Below are positions 1 to 3,937 of a stretch of DNA of 6,563 nt, in pieces. Positions within the stretch are counted from its first letter, which is position 1; each line of letters opens with the position of its first letter. Below the pieces are notes generated by a model. It worked only from the letters and a program-made list of their open reading frames with translations. It had not been told where the DNA came from and did no database searches. Both the position numbers and the translations under genes were made by a program. This DNA comes from Ktedonobacteraceae bacterium (GTDB lineage Bacteria > Chloroflexota > Ktedonobacteria > Ktedonobacterales > Ktedonobacteraceae). The stretch spans positions 1 to 6,563 of the forward strand of contig JADBKA010000254.1 of the NCBI GenBank assembly GCA_014896635.1, written 5' to 3'.

Positions 1-121
1 CGGCATAACGACCGGTGTAGTACAGTAGAGGACTCCCTCCCCGGTAATCCAGATACTTCACATGACCAATATAGAGTGTGTGATCGCCAGCCGGATGGGC
101 TTCTACTACCTCGCATACTAA
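1..121 (-). pseudogene. flavin reductase-like protein, internal/C-terminal fragment
   Basis: Read on the minus strand, this stretch encodes about 40 residues including VCEVVEAHPAGDHTLYIG and then PLLYYTGRYA. This matches the second half of the flavin reductase-like FMN-binding domain, whose hallmark is a C-x-V-x(6-8)-GDH-T-x(3)-G-x-V stretch followed by PL-x-YY-x-GRY. Such proteins reduce free FMN/FAD with NAD(P)H or bind FMN, often as partners of two-component monooxygenases. The reading frame is still open at the left edge, so the C-terminal end lies outside the window. The N-terminal half is missing: upstream of about position 121 the same frame runs straight into transposase sequence. I therefore treat it as a fragment. 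The family call rests on the motif only; the exact substrate cannot be told. Confidence 0.6.
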
Positions 122-992
122 GCGAGAGGGCAAAAAGGCCATGTCAATGCCCCGCGAACTCGCGGCTTGCAGCACACGCTTGGGATGAGGAGGAGGAGCA
201 TTGTCCCAGATGAGCAGTTTGGGAACCGAAGGCGCCACTTCACCCCGGGCCTCCAGCAAAGCGATGGCATCATCTTGCCGATGCCGTTCTCGTAGGACCC
301 GCACGAGCTGACCCGTCTGACCATTGAGGGCGGCATGGATCACACGCCGACTGTCGCGCCCGCTCATTTCCCCCACCCGTTGGATGCCTTTTCTGGACCA
401 GGCGGCCCGCAGGGGTGGAAACGCGCGCAGCGTCCGCTCGTCGCCGATCCAGATCTGTCCCTGTGCGGCGAGCGCCTGCTGGACCTGTTCGGTCAGTGCA
501 GTTTGTTTTGAGCGTCAGCTGGATCGGGTCGCAAAGGCACGTCCTTGGGACGTTTCCATCGCCAACCGAGCTGGGGCCAGGCGCGGCGAATCGTGCGCTG
601 GCTGACCTGAGAGCCGCTTTGGCTCAACTGCGTTTGCAGCAAAGGGACGGTCCAGGTGCTCGCCGCCTCGCCCTGCTGTTGAGGGGTACCCTCCTCCAGC
701 CAGTGCTCGAGCAGATCTCGGGCCTTCGGGTCGCGTTCGGCAGGCCGTCCTGCGGGTGACTCTTCGGAGAGCACGACGCTCCCTTGCCGCTTCCAGGCGG
801 CAGGGCAGCCCAATGGTAGACTGAGGCTCGGCTGCAACTGGAGGACCATCGCCACCTGTTCTGGCAGCAAGCCCTGAGCCAGCAGCAGAACGGCTTGAGC
901 GCGTTTCCACTGGCGAACTTGACGGCATGTTTCCACTGGTTCCTTTAAGGTCTTTTGCTCTTCTGCGGTCAGGGTGACAGGCGGGGAAGGTA
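122..992 (-). mobile_element. IS630-family insertion sequence remnant, truncated at both ends
   Basis: The only recognisable content is a damaged IS630-type transposase gene. On the low-coordinate side the sequence switches, inside the DDE domain, to flavin-reductase coding sequence at about 121/122. On the high-coordinate side it meets a tRNA-like 3' end at about 992/993. I found no terminal inverted repeats or clean TA target duplication at either junction, so both element ends appear to have been lost by deletion or recombination rather than left by simple transposition. The boundaries are inferred from where protein similarity stops and may be off by several bases. Confidence 0.6.
122..992 (-). 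pseudogene. IS630-family transposase, frameshifted and truncated
   Basis: The gene reads from high to low coordinates. The N-terminal part (PPVTLTAEEQKTL, then an HTH region and a winged-helix region ending QRTIRRAWPQLGWRWKRP) runs in one frame to a stop at 493-495. The catalytic domain continues in the -1 frame from about 510: IWIGDERTLRAFPPLRAAW carries the first catalytic Asp (codon 440-442) and LIWDNAPPPHPKRV the second (codon 203-205). The third acidic residue, which should follow FLPSR in an SPELNP(C/L)E-type motif, is absent because the sequence changes to another gene. The HTH recognition helix is also scrambled by two compensating indels at about 799-827. The open frame extends upstream to an ATG at 1083, but that part crosses a tRNA-like end and a terminator hairpin and is unlikely to be natural coding sequence. 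The enzyme must be inactive. Confidence 0.8.
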
Positions 993-1013
993 GTTCAAAT
1001 CCTCTCACCCCGA
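993..1013 (+). other. tRNA 3'-end remnant (best fit tRNA-Pro)
   Basis: The stretch begins GTTCAAATC, an exact match to the tRNA T-loop consensus GTTCRANYC. It then has CTCT to complete the 3' side of the T-stem, the seven-base acceptor strand CACCCCG and discriminator A (1013). A CACCCCG acceptor strand pairs with 5' CGGGGTG, typical of bacterial tRNA-Pro. The 5' side of the T-stem (989-993) pairs poorly, and no CGGGGTG, D-arm or anticodon arm lies upstream, where transposase sequence is found instead. CCA is not encoded (CTG follows). A terminator-like hairpin starts 9 bp downstream, as expected behind a tRNA gene. It is only 21 bases, so chance resemblance is possible. Confidence 0.45.
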
Positions 1014-1021
1014 CTGGCGAA

Positions 1022-1059
1022 AAGGCGAGAAGCCCTCGCAAGAAAAGGCTTCTCGCCTT
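1022..1059. terminator. probable bidirectional rho-independent terminator
   Basis: A perfect 13-bp inverted repeat (1022-1034 with 1047-1059, arms AAGGCGAGAAGCC / GGCTTCTCGCCTT) encloses a 12-base loop. On the minus strand the stem is followed by TTTTCG, and on the plus strand by CGTTTGTGT, so both sides have modest T-rich tails. It sits about 85 bp beyond the stop codon of the anti-sigma gene and can end the sigma/anti-sigma transcript. On the other strand it lies just behind the tRNA-like 3' end, where it may originally have ended a tRNA transcript. The T-tracts are short, which limits certainty about efficiency. Confidence 0.65.
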
Positions 1060-1145
1060 CGTTTGTGTAATCCGGCCAGGCAACGCAAGAGAGAATCAAA
1101 GGCGTGGAGAGATCTCCCGCTTCTTCCCTTTCAAAAGGTGTGCTA

Positions 1146-1703
1146 TTATCTCACAGGCAGGCGCTCGATCATCGCTTTGAACCAGTCGGTACGCTTCACT
1201 TCTTTGCCGGCGAGCACCAGCGTGATCCACACACCGAGTATTGTGCCAACGACCCAGAAGCAGAGCATGAGCATCCCGCTGTTCATCGAATCAAACATGT
1301 GTATCAATGAGAGGAATGCCAGGGAGAAGACATCGTGTCCATTGGCAACTGGTAGGAACTGATGCAGCGATGGCTGGCTCAGGATCACGCCTAGCATCAA
1401 GGCAGTCGCCATCACGAAGACGGCTGCCAGCTCGCTCAGTGAGGGACGCAGATGCTCAAGCGAGGAATGTTCGACGCGCTGCGGTGTGATCGCCACACGC
1501 TGCATGATATGGACCGTCAGATCCGGCGGTTCTGCAACCATCTCCATTTCACCGAGTGCCTGCTCTATTTGCTCCAGCAAGAGCAGCTCACGTCGGCAAC
1601 CGGGGCAGTCGGCAAGATGCTGTTCAAGAGCACGCATTTGCTCCAGAGGGAGTCGCTTGTCAAGATAGAGTTGTAACTGCTGACTAGCCTTTGAACAGTG
1701 CAT
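1146..1703 (-). CDS. membrane-anchored zinc-finger anti-sigma factor
   Basis: This 185-aa protein is the predicted partner and inhibitor of the ECF sigma factor encoded 3 bp upstream. The N-terminal cytoplasmic part (residues 1-60) is an anti-sigma zinc-finger (ZAS) domain: Cys3, then His29-x3-Cys33-x2-Cys36 in HLADCPGC, the usual H-x3-C-x2-C zinc-binding pattern. A hydrophobic segment at about 91-109 and another at about 143-166 (GMLMLCFWVVGTILGVWITL) are likely membrane helices, with a moderately hydrophobic stretch between (124-136). The protein ends in a basic tail (KEVKRTDWFKAMIERLPVR). The family sequesters its sigma factor at the membrane until a signal changes or destroys it; the signal here is not visible. 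A GAGAGG ribosome binding site (about 1712-1717) lies within the end of the sigma gene, 8 bases before the ATG, consistent with coupled translation. Confidence 0.88.
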   Translation of the reverse strand: MHCSKASQQLQLYLDKRLPLEQMRALEQHLADCPGCRRELLLLEQIEQALGEMEMVAEPPDLTVHIMQRVAITPQRVEHSSLEHLRPSLSELAAVFVMATALMLGVILSQPSLHQFLPVANGHDVFSLAFLSLIHMFDSMNSGMLMLCFWVVGTILGVWITLVLAGKEVKRTDWFKAMIERLPVR

Positions 1704-1706
1704 AAC

Positions 1707-2363
1707 CTAACCTCTCGTTTTCCATTCGCGCTCAAAAGCTTCCAGACGCTCCTTCAGGAGATTGCGTGCTCGGAACAGATGCGTTTTGATCGTCCCGATT
1801 GGCACAGTCAGAATTTCTGCCATCTCTTCGTAAGTCATTCCCTGCAAGTGTCGCAATACCAGCACGATACGATACCGGGCAGGCAAGAGAGAGAGCTGCT
1901 CGTGTACAAGCTCCTGGTTGGCCCGCAGGTCAATTTCAGCCCTTGTTCCTTCGCCAGGCGTGCCATGCCGGCGTATATGCTCTTCCTGCATCGCTGCCTG
2001 TAACGCTTTATCGCGTTTGCGTGACTCTAGCTGCTTCAAGCTGCAATTATAGGCGATGCGATAGAGCCAGGTTGAGAAGCGAGCATCTCCACGAAATGAG
2101 GGTAACCCCTGCCATGCTGCAAGAAAAGTCTCCTGAGTAATCTCGCTGGCTTCTTCGTAGTTCTGTAAAATACGAAAAACAAGATTGAACACCCGCCTCT
2201 GATGCAATTGCACGAGGCGCGCAAAAGCGTTTTGATCTCCGGCCTGGCTGGCGGTGACGAGTTGCGTGTCATCCAGGTCGCTCTTGACGGAAGACGAGGC
2301 CACAGCAGGCAGTGACATCCCGATACTCTGTGGCGGGTGCAACAGATACTCGTGCTCGCTCAT
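1707..2363 (-). CDS. ECF-type RNA polymerase sigma factor (sigma-70 family, RpoE/SigW-like)
   Basis: This 218-aa protein has the two-domain plan of extracytoplasmic-function sigma factors. Region 2 spans about residues 47-116, including the core-binding and -10-recognition helices (EEASEITQETFLAAW, then FRGDARFSTWLYRIAYN). Region 4 spans about 156-208, with the -35-binding helix-turn-helix MTYEEMAEILTVPIGTIKTH followed by LFRARNLLKERL. There is no region 1.1 or 3. The first roughly 30 residues are a poorly conserved Ser/Pro/Val-rich leader. Met16 could be an alternative start but has no Shine-Dalgarno sequence; the ATG at 2363 has a weak GAG. The gene is first in an operon with its zinc-finger anti-sigma factor (3-bp gap), the usual arrangement for stress-responsive ECF pairs, which often autoregulate. 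The regulon cannot be read from the window. Confidence 0.93.
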   Translation of the reverse strand: MSEHEYLLHPPQSIGMSLPAVASSSVKSDLDDTQLVTASQAGDQNAFARLVQLHQRRVFNLVFRILQNYEEASEITQETFLAAWQGLPSFRGDARFSTWLYRIAYNCSLKQLESRKRDKALQAAMQEEHIRRHGTPGEGTRAEIDLRANQELVHEQLSLLPARYRIVLVLRHLQGMTYEEMAEILTVPIGTIKTHLFRARNLLKERLEAFEREWKTRG

Positions 2364-2440
2364 AAGTTCTCAATGTTAGAGAGAAAAAGGACAGTAAAAG
2401 TTTCTTTCTCTTCAACGGAATATCTTCTGACCATAGATAT

Positions 2441-2469
2441 ATCATACCATACGGCTACTGGGGGATTCC
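2441..2469 (-). promoter_or_regulatory. candidate promoter of the sigma/anti-sigma operon
   Basis: Read on the minus strand, TGG directly precedes TATGAT (2441-2446), forming an extended -10 element (TGn-TATGAT, 5 of 6 to TATAAT). Seventeen bases upstream is GGAATC (2464-2469), a poor housekeeping -35 but similar to the GGAAC-type -35 used by ECF sigma factors. That leaves open housekeeping transcription through the extended -10, autoregulation, or both. The expected start, near 2434, gives a leader of about 70 bases. Confidence 0.4.
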
Positions 2470-2529
2470 AGGACGTACTTTTCAGTTTTCCTTTCTCTCA
2501 AGAGAGACAAAGAGGGGAAAGAGGTTTTT

Positions 2530-2582
2530 GGGGGACACCCCCTGGCCCCCGCCAGGAGGGCTTTGCCCTCCTGGACCTCCCC
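2530..2582. repeat. G/C-rich intergenic hairpin repeat, copy 1
   Basis: This unit of about 53 bases contains two small hairpins in a row: GGGGG-ACA-CCCCC (2530-2542), then a perfect 10-bp stem with a TTT loop (2552-2561 with 2565-2574, arms CCAGGAGGGC / GCCCTCCTGG). It is followed by ACCTCCCC and a run of five T. A second, slightly diverged copy lies 25 bp downstream. It does not appear to be coding. Its composition, twin-hairpin form and intergenic position fit a dispersed genomic repeat of the REP/MITE-like kind, but dispersal cannot be seen from one window. Confidence 0.7.
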
Positions 2583-2607
2583 TTTTTCCGTTAAGTTCAC
2601 GCGAACG

Positions 2608-2657
2608 GGGGGACACCCCCGGCCTCGCCAGGGGGGCTTTGCCCCCTGGACCCCCCC
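2608..2657. repeat. G/C-rich intergenic hairpin repeat, copy 2
   Basis: This unit has the same order as copy 1: GGGGG-ACA-CCCCC (2608-2620), then CCAGGGGGGC-TTT-GCCCCCTGG (2628-2649), then ACCCCCCC. It differs from copy 1 by about three single-base indels and a few substitutions. The A-to-G change in one arm of the larger stem is matched by a T-to-C change in the other, so pairing is kept except for one unmatched G. Paired changes suggest the fold, rather than the exact sequence, is maintained. Confidence 0.7.
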
Positions 2658-2671
2658 TGTTATGCTGCACA

Positions 2672-2701
2672 TTGACGGTCCCAGGGACGAAATGTTAGGA
2701 T
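2672..2701 (+). promoter_or_regulatory. candidate promoter of the Fur-family gene
   Basis: TTGACG (2672-2677, 5 of 6 to TTGACA) is followed after 18 bases by TAGGAT (2696-2701), preceded by TGT, an extended -10 (TGn). The start would fall near 2708, leaving a leader of about 85 bases. If correct, it excludes the longer open frame upstream of 2708 from the protein and supports the ATG at 2794 as start. It begins only 15 bp after hairpin repeat copy 2. Confidence 0.45.
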
Positions 2702-2793
2702 GGTTCTGTCACACTATCCGGCAAAGTCGTCACTGTGCTGGATTTCGCGCACAGCGAGCGAGGACGCCACTAGGAACAGGCAAAGAACTGGCT

Positions 2794-3366
2794 ATGCATC
2801 ATTTTTTACGACTGAGCAATGAACAACTCCGCAAACGGGGATATCGCCTCACTCCACAGCGATATATGATCCTGAGCGTGATTCAAGAGGCCAACCAGCA
2901 TCTGACCATCGAGCAGATTGCCGAACAGGTACAGCAGCGCAATCCCTACGTCAGCCTCTCGACTGTCTATCGAACATTGGAGCTGCTGAAGAAACTGGGC
3001 CTGGTGCGCGAAAATCACCTGCCGGGTGAACAGCCACATTATGAAGCAGTTGAAGGAAACGCGCATCACCACCTGGTCTGCCGGCGCTGCCGTACGACCA
3101 TCCACCTCGATGAAACACTCCTGGGAAACCTTCACGAGCAACTTCAGGAGCAGTACCACTTTCACCAGTTGACGCTCGATCTGGTCGCGGCAGGCTATTG
3201 TACTCCCTGCTGGCAGCTCATTCAACAGGAGAGAAGGCTAGAAAGCTTTTCTAAGACGCCAGAAGCTCAGAGCCAGCAGGGGCAAGGTCAGCAGGTATAC
3301 CAGCAGCAGTGTGTTGAGCACATTGAAGGCGAAGAGGAAATCCAGCGCAACGGCGACATAGAATAG
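2794..3366 (+). CDS. Fur-family metal-responsive transcriptional regulator with C-terminal extension
   Basis: This 190-aa protein starts MHHFLRLSNEQLRKRGYRLT. The N-terminal winged-helix DNA-binding domain (about 10-85) has the family signatures RLTPQRYMIL and SLSTVYRTLELLKKLGLV. The dimerisation domain follows (about 86-145). Two CxxC pairs, Cys96/Cys99 (CRRC) and Cys136/Cys139 (CTPC), form the usual structural zinc site. Regulatory-site candidates are His36, Glu84, His91 and His93 (AHHHLVC). Where PerR has Asp104 this protein has His104 (TTIHLDE). Whether it senses Fe, Zn, Mn or peroxide cannot be decided. The family is normally about 140-150 aa; here about 50 residues follow the last CxxC, a Gln-rich low-complexity tail encoded in the last 129 bp, which overlap the convergent phosphatidyltransferase gene. 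ATG 2794 was chosen because the domain begins there and a promoter lies between it and upstream in-frame starts; the nearest AGG is distant (about 13 bases). Confidence 0.88.
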   Translation: MHHFLRLSNEQLRKRGYRLTPQRYMILSVIQEANQHLTIEQIAEQVQQRNPYVSLSTVYRTLELLKKLGLVRENHLPGEQPHYEAVEGNAHHHLVCRRCRTTIHLDETLLGNLHEQLQEQYHFHQLTLDLVAAGYCTPCWQLIQQERRLESFSKTPEAQSQQGQGQQVYQQQCVEHIEGEEEIQRNGDIE

Positions 3367-3849
3367 CATACGGCTAGGACGGATGATCCAGCGCGACGAA
3401 ATCTGTAACATCTGGTGCAGCACCAGCAAGAGCACCAGCGCAGTATAAATGTAGACGAACAGGATCGCCAGTACCGGGTGAACTGCATTGCGCCAGGCCA
3501 TACCGGCTACTGTAAAGGCCAGCGCAGCTACGTCACAGAATGTATCAGTAAAGGAACCACGTGGGGAGTCTTTGCCAATCAGGCGAGCCTCGACGCCATC
3601 CAGCCCATCGCAGATGATGGCTCCAATCATCAGCCAGAACGCGATAGTATAGTAGGAGGGAGCGAGCAAGCAGAAACCGATGCTCAAAGCTACCGAGACG
3701 AAAGAGAGTGTGTCCGGGCCAATCCCCAGACGTGAGAGCAGGGCCGCCACCGGGGCAAGCAGGCGCTGGCGTATCCTTTGCCAGGGGCCAAGCACCCGCT
3801 CTTCTTCTTCGCTATAAATGCTGCCGAAGGGTCGTTTGAGTCTCTGCAT
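3238..3849 (-). CDS. CDP-alcohol phosphatidyltransferase family protein
   Basis: This 203-aa integral membrane enzyme transfers a phosphatidyl group from a CDP-lipid (usually CDP-diacylglycerol) to an alcohol. The complete catalytic signature D-x2-D-G-x2-A-R-x8-G-x3-D-x3-D is present at residues 81-106: Asp81, Asp84, Gly85, Ala88, Arg89, Gly98, Asp102 and Asp106. Those aspartates bind the divalent metals and act in catalysis. Hydrophobic segments at about 46-62, 66-80, 107-118, 125-147, 162-180 and 180-197 fit the six-helix fold. An N-terminal amphipathic stretch (GPWQRIRQRLLAPVAALLSRLGI) precedes them. The acceptor (glycerol phosphate, inositol phosphate or other) cannot be read from the motif, so no pgsA or pis name is given. 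A GGGAG ribosome binding site precedes the ATG. The gene lies 88 bp downstream of the penicillin-binding protein gene in the same direction and converges on the Fur-family gene with a 129-bp tail overlap. Confidence 0.88.
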   Translation of the reverse strand: MQRLKRPFGSIYSEEEERVLGPWQRIRQRLLAPVAALLSRLGIGPDTLSFVSVALSIGFCLLAPSYYTIAFWLMIGAIICDGLDGVEARLIGKDSPRGSFTDTFCDVAALAFTVAGMAWRNAVHPVLAILFVYIYTALVLLLVLHQMLQISSRWIIRPSRMLFYVAVALDFLFAFNVLNTLLLVYLLTLPLLALSFWRLRKAF

Positions 3850-3854
3850 ATCCT

Positions 3855-3914
3855 GCTCCCTGCTCTCTCTCTAGTATGCCACATTTTATGCTGTTGTGGT
3901 AGGAAGCAGGGAGC
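3855..3914 (-). promoter_or_regulatory. inverted repeat covering the phosphatidyltransferase ribosome binding site
   Basis: On the minus strand, GCTCCCTGCT (3914 to 3905) is perfectly complementary to AGCAGGGAGC (3864 to 3855), with 40 bases between. The second arm contains the GGGAG Shine-Dalgarno sequence, which ends 5 bases before the ATG. In an RNA that starts upstream, for example reading through from the penicillin-binding protein gene, the pairing could block ribosome access. A transcript starting from a possible extended -10 inside the loop (3873-3881) would lack the first arm and stay open. Confidence 0.35.
3873..3881 (-). promoter_or_regulatory. possible extended -10 promoter of the phosphatidyltransferase gene
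   Basis: Minus-strand TGG-CATACT matches the extended -10 pattern (TGn plus 4 of 6 bases of TATAAT). No recognisable -35 lies 16-18 bases upstream (TACCAC at 17). A start near 3866 would give a leader of about 17 bases, just enough to include the ribosome binding site. The support is weak. Confidence 0.25.
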
Positions 3915-3937
3915 GAACAGGCGGGTAATTTCCACAT

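Larger units (their letters stand above)
2364..2793. other. divergent intergenic region between the ECF sigma and Fur-family genes
   Basis: This 430-bp stretch carries no gene I can support. From left to right it holds the sigma-operon leader and promoter, a small palindrome TCTCTC-AA-GAGAGA (2494-2507), the two G/C-rich hairpin repeats, and a candidate promoter and leader for the Fur-family gene. Open frames crossing the repeats translate into low-complexity Gly/Pro-rich sequence with no domain and are not annotated. I found no clear Fur-box-like (AT-rich, 7-1-7) operator, so autoregulation by the Fur-family protein is not supported. Confidence 0.6.

Noticed and set aside
515..928. A 137-codon minus-strand frame overlapping the transposase.
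   Set aside because: It is an alternative frame of the same decayed gene with Arg/Ala-rich composition. A few transposase-like residues appear in off frames only because of the indels near 799-827.
1009..1083. The ATG at 1083 as the transposase start.
   Set aside because: The region between it and the first transposase-like residues contains a perfect 13-bp terminator hairpin and a tRNA-like 3' end, and encodes nothing typical of IS630 N-termini.
1..2363. A novel defence or sensing system built from the transposase, flavin-reductase fragment and ECF pair.
   Set aside because: The first two are broken, and a terminator separates them from the sigma/anti-sigma operon, which is an ordinary complete ECF pair. 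No shared regulation or domain links them.
2530..2657. The repeated G/C-rich units as a CRISPR array.
   Set aside because: There are only two copies, the repeats are themselves double hairpins of about 50 bases, the gap is only 25 bp, and no cas genes are present.
2563..2793. An upstream in-frame start extending the Fur-family protein by 77 residues.
   Set aside because: The extra sequence crosses the hairpin repeats and the candidate promoter at 2672-2701 and has no recognisable domain. The family fold starts right after the ATG at 2794.
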